This document shows, piece after piece, positions 54,727 through 64,000 of a DNA stretch of 64,000 nucleotides. Below the pieces are notes generated by a model. It had not been told where the DNA came from. It searched no databases and saw nothing but the letters and a program-made list of their open reading frames with translations. Both the position numbers and the translations under genes were made by a program. This stretch comes from Adenophora triphylla var. japonica (taxonomy: Eukaryota; Streptophyta; Magnoliopsida; Asterales; Campanulaceae), in contig JAFEMH010001458.1 in NCBI GenBank assembly GCA_022495995.1, forward strand, positions 310,001 through 374,000, written 5' to 3'. The stretch's first letter is position 1; each line of letters begins with the position of its first letter.

Positions 54727-55139
54727 ACACAATGTAAGAAAGAGTTTTCATTTCAGATCCTGCATAAACTAGATATGGGTAACTTTTGTGGACTATCTTT
54801 ATGCCGTAGCATTTGGTTGTTCCTGCAGCTTCTTTTAGTTTGCTGTGGAAGCAACCAAAATGCTATGACATGTATCAAACAGCCTCATTTTTGCATGGTT
54901 TTTATACTAGCTGGTGGTTAATCATAGAGGATTTTGGTTGTTTTATCTTGTTCATTTGGCCATAAGGAGGTTTGGGAAGGTCTTGGTTGTGAAGTCCAAC
55001 ACTTATGCCTCCCCTTAGTGTGATTAAAGAGAGAAAAACTGAAAACAATTCGATAAAAAAGGTGAGGGAAAGTGTGATGCACGTTTACGTGCTTTAACTT
55101 TGTAAACGATTGTTGGATTAGCTTTGCAATCAATATATA
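54727..55139 (+). other. 3' flank of CORYNE
   Basis: Probably the 3' untranslated region and downstream DNA. A partial inverted repeat (GCTGTGGAAGCAACCAAAATGC against GCATTTGGTTGTTCC near 54808) is present. No further gene seen. Confidence 0.5.
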
Positions 55140-55399
55140 CTCCCTCTGCCCCGAAATGATCTTCTCACTTTTTTTTTTTTTCCATCAACACGAAGATATA
55201 TACTTTGAGCAATTATTATATGTTGTTTTAATTATCCTAACGAAAATATAAAACTTGTTATCGATACAGCATTATAGATACTATAAATAACAATTTTTAG
55301 ATGTTCATTCGGATAATTAAATCAACCTAATTTTTTTTTGCTCAAAGTACCTTCGTGTTAACGACAAAAGCAGGTAGATCATTTCGGGGACAGAAGGAG
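55140..55399. mobile_element. Stowaway MITE
   Basis: Ends CTCCCTCTGCCCCGAAATGATC and its inverted counterpart (GATCATTTCGGGGACAGAAGGAG) adjoin TA. The subterminal parts pair far inward (CGAAGATATATACTTTGAGC against GCTCAAAGTACCTTCG). Length 260 bp. Confidence 0.85.
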
Positions 55400-56212
55400 T
55401 ATATGACAACTTTTCTTCATCTGGGGGTTCCTTTTTGGCGTAGAGACAAAAAGTGGCGTGGCTGAGAAAGGGTTGGGTTATTCATGCAAGAATTAAAGCA
55501 GATAAATGAGCTTTTAAGCTTTGCAGGCCCCCACCCCCTTCCTTTTATGATAAAAGCTACTTTCACTTGAATATGCCAGATGAATTTGAGTATTTTGTGA
55601 CATCTGCTTGTGAAGAAGGTACAAGGGTTTAGGATAAATTGCCAACACAGGGAACAATTCTTCACTCAGGAGCATAGTTTGCCCTTGTCTTTCCCTTTTG
55701 CCATGGGAGGTCTAAACTTAACTCCATGGAAGTCCACAATCTTAGTTCAAAAAGCAAGCGAGCTAAAACCGTATCATAACGATAACTTCCAACGGGAACT
55801 ATAATCTCCAATCAGCTAATAAATCACAATTTAGTTGGGTCTCCATTAATTTCAACTTGAAGTCCTCCCTCCTTCACTTTCTGACAGACAAAATGAAAAC
55901 GAGGGAGACAAGTTCATTTGTTAAGTAAATTTATATTCAGCCTCCAAGGCAATTATATATACAGTACATCCATTGAAGCAGCTTACGACAGCGTTTTCAG
56001 CATTCACCCCCATCTTGTCCAAAGCAACATTTGTGTTTGGATTCACCAGGTAAGTCTCACTTGGATCTTCAGAATCCCAATTCAAACTTGTGAATTCCTG
56101 ACTCTCCTAATGTGCTTGGCCTTGGCCAAACCAAGGAAATCACATTTTTGCCTATCATTAGTAATCCAAGGTAATTCAAATTATTGGATAACTAATAATA
56201 TAGAAAATGATA
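55400..56212. other. Intergenic, no gene seen
   Basis: Mixed-composition DNA without a recognisable protein or transposon end. Open frames on either strand are short and unlike known families. Confidence 0.4.
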
Positions 56213-56490
56213 CTCCCTCCGTCCCATTGATAGCTTCACTTTTTGCCAAAACGGGTGTTCCGTTAAAAGCTTCACCTTTCCTAAAATGGCAAATAATCTT
56301 TACTATTCCACCCACTCATTCTCTCTCCTATTTCACTTTTATACTCACAACACTTTTTAAATTTACTATTCCCTCAATTCATTCTCTTTTCTATTTTACT
56401 TTTACACTCACAACACTTTCTCCACTTATCTTTTTCCTTAATTTGCGTGTCATGCTCAAAATGGTGAACCTATAAACGGGACGGAGGGAG
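56213..56490. mobile_element. Stowaway MITE, well preserved
   Basis: Ends CTCCCTCCGTCCC and GGGACGGAGGGAG adjoin TA. Length 278 bp. It is the clearest copy in the window and a good reference for the truncated one at 52140. Confidence 0.95.
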
Positions 56491-56919
56491 TATATCAAAA
56501 ACCTCTTTTATATTCTTTGCTTTTAAACTTAAAAAGAAAGATTTGTCTTTGTTATGGATTTGATTGATTGGGTAACTGCTATAGCGAGGGACTGCCCTGG
56601 GCATGGGGGCAGCATTTGGTGTTTGAAATTTCTTTAATTTATTTAGGACAAAGTTATCTATATTTGTGTTATTTAGTTTTCAACATTGAAAAAATTGCAA
56701 CTTGATTCCTGACGATGTCAGGAGCCAAGCACACGACTTTTTAAGGTCAAAATGATCATTTTACACTTATTTCAACCCCAACATCACTGGTCACCACCAC
56801 TACAAGTACCACCATTCACTTCTTTAGGTGTTCTTTTTTTTTAAAAAAAAAAAAATTGAAATGTTTTTTTCATTCACCAAGAGTTGTAAAACTACACCCC
56901 GTTTCGATGTTAAATAACA
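56491..56919. other. Intergenic, no gene seen
   Basis: Low-complexity tracts (T8/A13 at about 56828-56854) and no recognisable gene. Confidence 0.4.
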
Positions 56920-56935
56920 ACTAGCAGTATACACC

Positions 56936-56948
56936 CGTGCGATGCACG
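56936..56948 (-). terminator. Helitron 3' hairpin
   Basis: CGTGC/GCACG stem with a 3-base loop, 11 bases from the CTAGT end, the position expected for the Helitron transposition terminator. Confidence 0.75.
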
Positions 56949-56975
56949 AAATAGCATAATTTACCTTAAGCCTAA

Positions 56976-57262
56976 ATTAGTACAACAATATATATAATCA
57001 AATACCAATTAAAATTAAAAAATATAATATAAAATAGTGATATTTAACATAAATATAGGAAAGTAAATAACAAAGAAAACAACAGCAAATACGATAATGT
57101 AAACAGTTTTCCTAACCAAAATTATTATAACAATATATCTAATTAAATACCGATTAAAGATAAATAATGTAATATGAGATAGTGATATTTAACGTAAATA
57201 AATGAGAAATAGCACGGAGAACAACAAAGAATACGATTATGTAAACAATTTTCCTTAACCAA
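56976..57262. repeat. Two ~143-bp tandem copies inside the Helitron
   Basis: Copies at about 56976-57119 and 57120-57262 both run from ACAATATAT through TAGTGATATTTAAC and ATGTAAAC to TTTTCCT..AACCAA, with moderate divergence. Confidence 0.8.
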
Positions 57263-58048
57263 ATAACATCTTGAATCGAAAGTACTTAAAGATATTAAAT
57301 ACATATATATTAAACCAATCCGTATTAGTTTAGAAATAATAAACGGAAAAGGGAACCCAAATTTTTAGACAACCCAAAACCCCAATTTTTCCATCCCCAG
57401 TAAACACTAAATTTTATTTCGTAAATTAAAAGTTTTATTTTCTTTGTAACATTTTCAAAATATTACAACTTTATCCCTATGTAGAAAAGTAAATTATGGC
57501 TAAATCTAATAATGACTTAAATAATTAAATAAATAAAGTTTTCTTTTAAATGATTACAACTCTATAAATGGAGAGATGTTAATAAAATGAAGGTGAAAAT
57601 ATTAAATTGTTAACTTCACATCTCTCCCCCTCCCATACCCCACCCCCATCCACCTACCACAAATTCATCTATCTCCCTAAAATTTGCAAATGCGTCTCCC
57701 ATCTCACATATATTACTGAAAGATTATATCCACTTTTTGTTAATAATTTTTTTTATCAAACGACAAATCAACTGCATTCACAATAATATAATAGACACTA
57801 CACAAACATCGAAAGCTCAACTCAAACATCAATAGTAGTTCTATCTTTTAACTTACAACAAAGATTATTACAATCAATTAAAGGAAAAAAAAACATCACC
57901 TAATAGACTTTATCTTCTTAATATATGTACAGAGTAATCTCATTTCACCCCTAAAATATTTCATATCTCTTCCCCACTTAATCAATTATACATACATAAT
58001 TATCTTAATCATTTGAAAAGAAAAATATATTATGTATAAATCTAATAG

Positions 58049-58052
58049 TGAC

Positions 58053-58088
<36 letters not shown>

Positions 58089-58092
58089 GTAA
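58049..58092. repeat. (AAAT)n microsatellite
   Basis: About ten copies of AAAT lie within the Helitron, at the end of a block (about 58018-58140) that resembles 57484-57560. Confidence 0.9.
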
Positions 58093-59224
58093 ATATGTTT
58101 TTATTTCGAATGATTGAAACTCTATATATGTAGATATATTTAATTTAAACTCTATATATATGTCACAATTCAGAAAAACATCATTCCATCAATGTAACAG
58201 CCAAATAATTAATTTTGTAAACAAAAAATAAATATCATTATTAGTATATGAACAATAGTAATAATAAATAAATATCATATTTATTTACATTAACTTATCA
58301 TGAACAAAATTATAATATTCTTTTTCAATTTAACTTATTAAATTTTGAGAAGAAAAATCAAAATTCAAAAATAACTTACAATGTGGTGAATGAATTTTTT
58401 TTCCCAAACACTACACTCCCTCATCAAACCCAACCCACTTCTTCCTCTCCATCTTTCAAACTACTTATTTATACTACATTTATTTTTTAGAATATTGACT
58501 TGCACTTCAAAGAAGAGGATTTTTTTTTTTGTGTCCGAATCATATGAAAGTAGTATCTCTTTTTTGAGGAAATTTTTTAATGATTTTAGGTGAAAACAAA
58601 ATTAAAAAAAAATTATTATAAAATATTTGATTTATATTCAAGAAAGAATTTTTTTCTGTGTCTGAATCAAATGAAATTAGTCTCTATTTGTAGAGGAAAA
58701 AATTATGAATTTTGGTGCAAATTTTTTTTTTATTAATTTATTATAAAATAATTGAGGTCAAAGAATTTGGGGGAAAAAAATTCGTAAATTGAGGTATCCA
58801 ATCAAAAGCACTTAATGTTGATTTCAATGTCTAATATCTACATTTATGTCACGAAGGTAAATGACTAAAATATCCTTGACAAATTTTCAAATTTAACCAC
58901 TTGATGTTGATATTTTTGAGCATCAAATTTTTATTTAAACCACTCTCTTACTTTTAATATTTTTAATATAGTATAGATTATTTGTTTTTTTCCCTTGCAA
59001 AATGATTGGCATGCCGACACTTGGCTTGAAAAGGAAAGTTGAAGGGCCATCTTGAAAAAGGAAAAAGTAGAAGGCACTGGAACAGATATTTTAGTGTGGT
59101 TGGGTTGGGAAGCTTCTCAAGCTTTAGCATCATAATTGCATTGCGCTTGCCTTAATTTTAATACTCACACACACGGAATACAATAATAATATTCTTCTTC
59201 TTCTGTTTTCTTTTTATCTAAGTA

Positions 59225-59510
59225 CTCCCCCGTTTCAGATGAGTGTGAATTAAATATTTGGACATACAAATTAAGAAAAAATAAGAGAGATAAATAGTAG
59301 AAAGAGGTGTTTGTGAGTATAAAAAATTAAATAAAAGAGAGAATGAGTGAAAAGAATAGTAAGTTGATTTGTGTTGTGAATGTAAAAGTAAAGTATGAGA
59401 GAAAATGAGTGGGTGGAATAGTAAAGATTCTTTGTCATTTTGGACAGTCCACACTCATCCGAGACATACGAAAAAGGAAATAAGTCCACACTCACCTGGG
59501 ACAGAGGGAG
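59225..59510. mobile_element. Stowaway MITE
   Basis: Ends CTCCCCCGTTTCAG and CTGGGACAGAGGGAG adjoin TA, and GAGTGTGAATTA pairs with AGTCCACACTC. Length 286 bp. Confidence 0.85.
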
Positions 59511-60659
59511 TATGTTTGATTCAAAATAATTGTTATTTTTTAGAGAATAATAATTGAATAGTTGTTATAAATATTACATGTGAATTTTATTGATATAAAA
59601 GTAATAAAATATTTCCCTATTAGAAAATGTATACAGTTTGTAATAAGATCTCAAGTGTATAGTTTGTAGTGAAACAAATATTAATAACCATTTGTAAAAG
59701 ATAATCACATTTCATAAAATTATAGGTTGAAGATTTTTGGTGATCATAGAAATAAAATTATCTTTTGGAAAGTGACTTAAGACTCAAAAAAGAATTATAG
59801 GCATGATTAAAAAAGTTTAGTGTCCTATATTGGTCTAGTGGGTGGGAGTAATAACAATAATAATGAAATACATAAAGAAAATAAGCAAGGAAGGAAGGGT
59901 GGTTTGGGAACTTGACACGTTGAATGGAATGTCCTCAAATAAAAATAAAAACATACACATTCACTTTGGTATGGAGGAAGAAGTATAAACATTTTGAAAG
60001 TTTATTGTATCTAAAAATGTATGATTCAAACAATTCAGATGTGTATAGATGTGAAATACAATTGATAATATGCATTGGAAAATTAATTAAAAATAACACA
60101 AAGTATTTAAACGTTTATCGATTCAACTCCAGCAAAAAAGACATTAAGCCTAAAAAGAATTTCACTATTAAAGATCTGAGTAGCAGAATAAATAATAATA
60201 AGTGAAACAAAAAGATAAATATAGTAAAGTATGTTTTAACCAACTTCTAAATATTGAACAATCTTTCTTATTAAAGGGAAGTCTATTTTAAATAGAAAAA
60301 AAACAAAAGACTTGTAAAAAAAATTCTAGATGTGTGTTTAAATGTAATAAACAACTGAACAAACAATCTAAAAAGCAATCTTGAATTCGAGATATATGAG
60401 AAAGATTTCTCTTCCAAGGAATTATTGATGCGTAAGACTTCAATTGGCTAAATGATCTTTATAAATAGGCAGCTATTCGAAGTCTTCCAATCAACCTCTT
60501 ATTTCTTTGTAACAATCTTAATCATATAAGGGAACAAAAAGATTGACATTACCAAAAGCAAAGAGATCTATTATTATTGTTAGTACTAAATTAACTAGTC
60601 ACAATATATTTGTATAAATAAAAGATATACACAAATATATACAATATCCTTATTATATA
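59511..60659. other. Intergenic AT-rich DNA, no gene seen
   Basis: A 93-codon open frame at 59924-60205 is lysine/asparagine-rich and lacks a recognisable domain, so it is probably chance in AT-rich DNA. No repeat ends recognised. Confidence 0.4.
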
Positions 60660-60943
60660 CTCCCTCCGTCCCATTAGTATTAGCACAAACACTGTTTGCG
60701 CGGGAATTAAGAAATATGATATTTTAATAAAATGTTGTGAGTGTAAAAGAATGAGTGGAGAGAGAATGAGTGGAAGGTGTAATAAATTATAATGGTGTTG
60801 TGAGTATTAAAATAATGTAGGAGAGAGAATGAGTGGGATTGGGTGAATATTTTATTAATATAAAGTTTCCTTTTTGGGAGTGTGCGGATATTAGCGGGAC
60901 GCCCAAAAAGGAAAGTGTGCTAATATTAGCCGGACGGAGGGAG
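60660..60943. mobile_element. Stowaway MITE
   Basis: Ends CTCCCTCCGTCCC and GGACGGAGGGAG adjoin TA. CATTAGTATTAGCAC pairs with GTGCTAATATTAG at the other end. Length 284 bp. Confidence 0.9.
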
Positions 60944-61062
60944 TACTGACAAAAACTTGGGTGAGAACAGCATGACCCGTCTCATCCATGAGACGGGTCG
61001 GTTCCATACCCATCACCCGCCCAACAAAGCCAACCCACGCCTCCGCCCAAGCTTTTTGCATA

Positions 61063-61110
61063 TGGGCGGTCGCCCAAGCTGGAATCAGCGGCCGCCCAAG
61101 CTGGAATCAG
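61063..61110. repeat. GGGCGGTCGCCC dyad module and 22-bp duplication
   Basis: GGGCGGTCGCCCAAG is followed by CTGGAATCAGC, GGCCGCCCAAG and a second CTGGAATCAGC. The same words in the same order (GGGCGGTCGCCCAAG, AGCGGCCGCCCA) occur in the LTRs of element A. Confidence 0.8.
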
Positions 61111-61145
61111 CCCACATTTGCCTTGGCCCAATCCTTCAGCCAACA

Positions 61146-61212
61146 TAAAGTAATAGTTTGTATACATTAAAGTAATAGTTTGTATACATTAAAGTAATAG
61201 TTTGTATACATT
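61146..61212. repeat. 22-bp tandem repeat, 3 copies
   Basis: TAAAGTAATAGTTTGTATAC plus AT is repeated three times without change, directly after the GC module. Confidence 0.9.
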
Positions 61213-61793
61213 AAAGTAATACATATATACAGAAAAGTAATAATGTTTTTTCCTATGTTTTCTTCGTTTGGCAAAAGTAATACTTATTATAACTAAAATG
61301 TAACAAACGTGTTATTTATATATAATAGTATTTGTACATAATTGTAACACATATGTATAGGTATCTATATGTTTTCATGTAAAAGTATTACATTATCTAT
61401 ATAAATATGTTACAATTTCATCTATCAAAGTGGTACATTTACTTGTATAAACTATTACATTCATATACATAAGTTATTACATTTCAAAAATAATACATAT
61501 ACTTTGTATTACATTTGAAAAAAATGGGTAAAAACGAGCTTTTATTTTTTTTTAAAACAGGTATTACGTTTACTTATGACCAATGTTACTTTATATGTAT
61601 ACAGTCATTACATTAAGAGATGGTAACTATTACTTTTGCTCTGAAAAAAATAATATAAAAAAAAAAATTAAAAAAAAAAAAATTGGCCTATAAAAGGCTG
61701 CCACGTGGCGGGTCATGCCCCATGGGTCATGGGTCGACCCGTCTCATGCATGAGACGGATCCCATGTTCTCACAGGAGACCGGCTCTTATATA

Positions 61794-62063
61794 CTCCCTC
61801 CGTCCCATCCGAAAAGGTACAGATTTTCATTTTGGTGTCCCATTTAAAAAGGCAAACTCCTAAAATGAAAACTTTTTAATACTTTTTTATTTGTGTGACC
61901 CACTTGTCATACTCACAATAACTATTTAATAACTATTCTGTTCCCCACTTTCTCTTTTCTACATCACTTTTCATACTCACAATATTTATTTCACTATACA
62001 CTTTCCTTAATTTCTGTGCAATGCAACGCCAAATTTTTGTCTTTTCGAACTGGACGGAGGAAG
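61794..62063. mobile_element. Stowaway MITE
   Basis: Ends CTCCCTCCGTCCC and TGGACGGAGGAAG adjoin TA. Length 270 bp. It starts 20 bases after the preceding element. Confidence 0.9.
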
Positions 62064-62523
62064 TATGCTTCTAAATCTTTGATAGAAAAGTCAAAAAGAT
62101 AGAAAAGTAAAAAATCTTACTAACCAAACTTTTCAATTGGCTCGAATTTAGGAAAGTCAATATTCCTACAAATCATTACTCTTTCACATTTTAACCCATA
62201 TTAAAAAAACTTATCTTTATTGTCTTAATTTGAAAATAAGAAACTCAAAGTCAATACTTAGAGATTTGAAGCTATCACAAAGCTCTGATCTATTACTTCT
62301 TGATGATGTCAAAATCGTCAAATCAGCCCAAATCCAAGCATTTGGATCCTCCGGAGATTGCAAGGCCTGAAAATAAGAGAAAACACGTAAACTAAGCCGG
62401 GGCGAGTTCGGCTAAAGGCCCTCCGGCGTGAGAGTAAGTTCACGGTTTGTGTATAAGAAACTAAATTGACAGAGTTTCTGTATTGTAAAAAGTAACGTAC
62501 CAAATAATGAGCCATGCGGCTTG

Positions 62524-62531
62524 TATTTATA
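62524..62531 (-). promoter_or_regulatory. Minus-strand TATA box of the second LTR
   Basis: TATAAATA on the minus strand with GGTACGTT about 20 bases further, matching the spacing at 21235. Confidence 0.6.
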
Positions 62532-62756
62532 GGGATGGATTGATAGAATCCAGGTAGAATTGAACTTGTAAAGAGATAAGACATAATCCTAAGAGAATTA
62601 TATCTGTTAAAGAGTCATTGTTTGACTTGAATTGGTGTTGGTGGTTACAATCCTGATTGGATCATAACTGTTGAATCCTTGTTTGAATATGATTGTATGA
62701 TCTGCTAGCCGGAAAGTCGAGGAGCATGAATGTTTTATCTCGGCATTATCAAGTAA

Positions 62757-62897
62757 GCCGAGATGCGTGATTCTGCTTCCTCGTCATTTGATGATTGACT
62801 GACATGTGAATATGCCGGGGTGAATGATTCTGTCTCCTCGTCATTTGATAATATGCCGAGGTAAGAACTTTTCTCTCCTCGTCACTTGTGATGTCTC
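62757..62897. repeat. Imperfect tandem repeat in the second LTR, 3 copies
   Basis: Units starting GCCGAGATG (62757), GCCGGGGTG (62814) and GCCGAGGTA (62855) share GATTCTG, then CTCCTCGTCATTTGAT. Core unit about 41 bp; the first has an extra 16 bases. Confidence 0.75.
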
Positions 62898-62929
62898 GGA
62901 GTATGATGAGCCAAGCATGAAGATGTAAG

Positions 62930-62950
62930 GCCGAGGAGATGCTCCTCGGC
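62930..62950. repeat. Perfect 9-bp-stem hairpin
   Basis: GCCGAGGAG-ATG-CTCCTCGGC, built from the same GCCGAGG word as the preceding tandem repeat. Confidence 0.85.
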
Positions 62951-63325
62951 ATACGAGGAAGGTACCTCGGCCCTGTTAATTGAACATTGATACTTGTATA
63001 TTGGATTATGTTTATGGCCCAATCCCTTTGGGCCCAACTCGGGCAAGCCCATGTTCGTATCCCGGTTTATACTATTCAGTGGTCCCCGACTTTCTAGCTC
63101 GGCTTAGGACGAGGAGAAAGTCATCTCGTCCTCAGCTTATGGGATACGAACAGGTTTTGACACGTGTCCTTGGCGTCGCTTTATATAACTGACGGTTAAT
63201 ACCATGATGATTACGCGTGGGCCCCCAGTCCCGTCATGCCTCGAAAGTTGTTATAAGCATTTAATGTTGGGGGCGCCATACCTGGTGGCCCGTATTATTC
63301 TCGGGTTTGACCCGATTTTGATGAG

Positions 63326-63737
63326 TATATAAACTAAAATCCTTCTCATTTAAACCTTTACTTACCCAAATTATTTGAGAGCAAATAGCAAGGTTCAGGC
63401 GACAAGTCTTAGGCGTTCACATACCCAGTTTTCGGCGAGGCTTAAGTTTTCCGGTGAAGTTGTCTCCGTTGTGATTCCGACCGTTTCTTCAAACTCAGGT
63501 ATGAAATTTCTTCCTTTTTATGCATTCCGTTCATGATTTGGCCCTTCTAGGGTTTTAGAAGGGGTTTTGGCTTGTCAAGAAAAGGAACCGCCATTGTTGA
63601 ATGTTGTTGAAGCTTTTTCTTCATGAATCTTTATTTTTAGCTCTCAAAAGCTTTGAATCTTTGATTTTCTTCGAATTTTGCATGAACTCCTTTGAATATT
63701 TGAATGAATTCCCCCATTGATCTTTGATTCCCCTTAG
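63326..63737 (+). promoter_or_regulatory. TATA box, leader exon and intron of the second antisense gene
   Basis: TATATAAA at 63326-63333. The leader exon ends CTCAG at 63498, the donor is GTATGA at 63499, and the acceptor CCCCTTAG ends at 63737, three bases before the ATG. The 239-bp intron is T-rich. The same order exists before 22415. Confidence 0.65.
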
Positions 63738-63739
63738 AA

Positions 63740-64000
63740 ATGGCTCATTCTTGGGACCATTCCCCCCGATTCTGTTATGGGTATCACACCGGCAATCTGA
63801 GGGTTTACCGGAGAGAGAGGGGACCTTGGTTGATGCTGACCCTGGATGACATAGGAAAGAGGTTAAGAACTAATGGCCGTACCCGGATGTTCCTTCAATA
63901 CCCAGATTCCATAAGGATAGATAGGATTGTGTCTGATTCCCCCAATATTATTGTGTTTGAGGATAGGGCAGAGATGATGGAGCACATCGAAATATTCTAC
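63740..64000 (+). CDS. Antisense gene of the second Tat-type element (5' part)
   Basis: Starts at ATG 63740 just after the acceptor and stays open for 87 codons to the window end. The residues FCYGYHTGNLRVYRERGPWL and IIVFEDRAEMMEHIEIFY align with the first gene's VKYGRCQVSGGLYRRLQTTW and HIFTSHRELVRFIKDKY. It is therefore a diverged homologue of the 22415-25591 gene; its central domain and coiled coil would be beyond the edge. Function unknown. Confidence 0.7.
   Translation, partial: MAHSWDHSPRFCYGYHTGNLRVYRRERGPWLMLTLDDIGKRLRTNGRTRMFLQYPDSIRIDRIVSDSPNIIVFEDRAEMMEHIEIFY

Larger units (their letters stand above)
56920..58977 (-). mobile_element. Non-autonomous Helitron
   Basis: Read on the minus strand, the element starts TCTATACTATATT (at 58977) and ends with a hairpin CGTGC-ATC-GCACG, 11 bases, then CTAGT (at 56920). 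The flanking bases are A before and T after, the Helitron A^T target. No Rep/helicase coding is present. The 2058-bp interior is AT-rich and full of internal duplications. Confidence 0.8.
60961..61773. mobile_element. 813-bp noncoding element with palindromic inverted ends
   Basis: Inverted ends of about 40 bp: the left reads GTGAGAACAGCATGACCCG, then TCTCATCCATGAGACGGGTCG; the right, inverted, reads GTGAGAACATGGGATCCG, then TCTCATGCATGAGACGGGTCG. The CCGTCTCATGCATGAGACGG core is itself a palindrome. The interior has a GC-rich dyad module (61063-61110), a 22-bp tandem repeat and many GTAATA/TGTAAC words. No coding content and no clear target duplication. Family unknown. Confidence 0.65.
62301..64000 (-). 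mobile_element. Second Tat-type element, left end (LTR and antisense gene)
   Basis: It begins TGATGATGTC, like the first element's TGATGTTGCC. It contains the same GC-rich motif (AACTAAGCCGGGGCG...CCCTCCGGCGTGAG, 62386-62432), a minus-strand TATA box, then a + strand TATA box, leader exon, intron and antisense gene. The LTR/internal boundary could not be placed. It continues beyond the window. Confidence 0.7.

Noticed and set aside
59924..60205. 93-codon lysine/asparagine-rich frame
   Set aside because: Composition is that of AT-rich DNA; no motif, no neighbouring exon signals, surrounded by MITEs.

Overview
The window is plant nuclear DNA, almost certainly from a eudicot. Two genes are recognisable across their full length, both intron-bearing and plant-specific in form: a class I ARF-GAP of the AGD1/AGD3 type (BAR-PH-ArfGAP-ankyrin; 19 coding exons, 9211-19688, + strand) and CORYNE, the CLAVATA-pathway receptor-like pseudokinase (2 exons, 53183-54726, + strand). 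A third gene is cut by the left edge: exon 1 of a small acidic TSSC4-like protein on the minus strand (883-1269). The mass of Stowaway MITEs fits an asterid such as a Lamiales species, but that is only an impression. I see no rRNA or tRNA gene and no CRISPR array.

Most of the rest is transposable elements. Between AGD and CORYNE lies a nest of about 31 kb. Its host is a Ty3/gypsy element of the Tat lineage on the minus strand (20993-51413). It has a 431-bp LTR at 20993-21423, a tRNA-Glu primer binding site, gag-protease, RT-RNase H, the second (aRNH) domain diagnostic of Tat, and a decayed integrase. A separate spliced gene runs antisense to pol (22415-25591). Two related chromovirus-like elements are inserted in it: element A (25682-34743, + strand, target duplication CTGCG) and element B (37789-46206, - strand, target duplication CTCAT, splitting aRNH). 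Both have LTRs of about 2.7-2.9 kb around short, decayed, non-autonomous interiors. The right end of the nest is rearranged: a 71-bp LTR stub is fused to a second copy of part of gag, which runs into a truncated MITE 0.8 kb before the CORYNE start codon.

The left part (1-9210) holds a Tourist MITE, a Ty1/copia remnant, a Mutator-type MITE, a foldback element carrying a minisatellite, Stowaways and a 53-bp retroposed scrap. The AGD introns carry at least seven insertions, including a SINE-tailed insert with a perfect 18-bp target duplication and a Mutator-type MITE with a perfect 9-bp one.

The right part (54727-64000) holds five more Stowaways, a 2.06-kb non-autonomous Helitron (56920-58977, - strand), an 813-bp terminal-inverted-repeat element, and the left end of a second Tat-type element (from 62301). 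That element also carries the antisense gene, cut by the window edge (63740-64000). The two antisense genes share a promoter layout, a noncoding first exon and a related N-terminus, so they are the most informative comparison in the window. All similarity statements are by eye; no alignment or database search was run.
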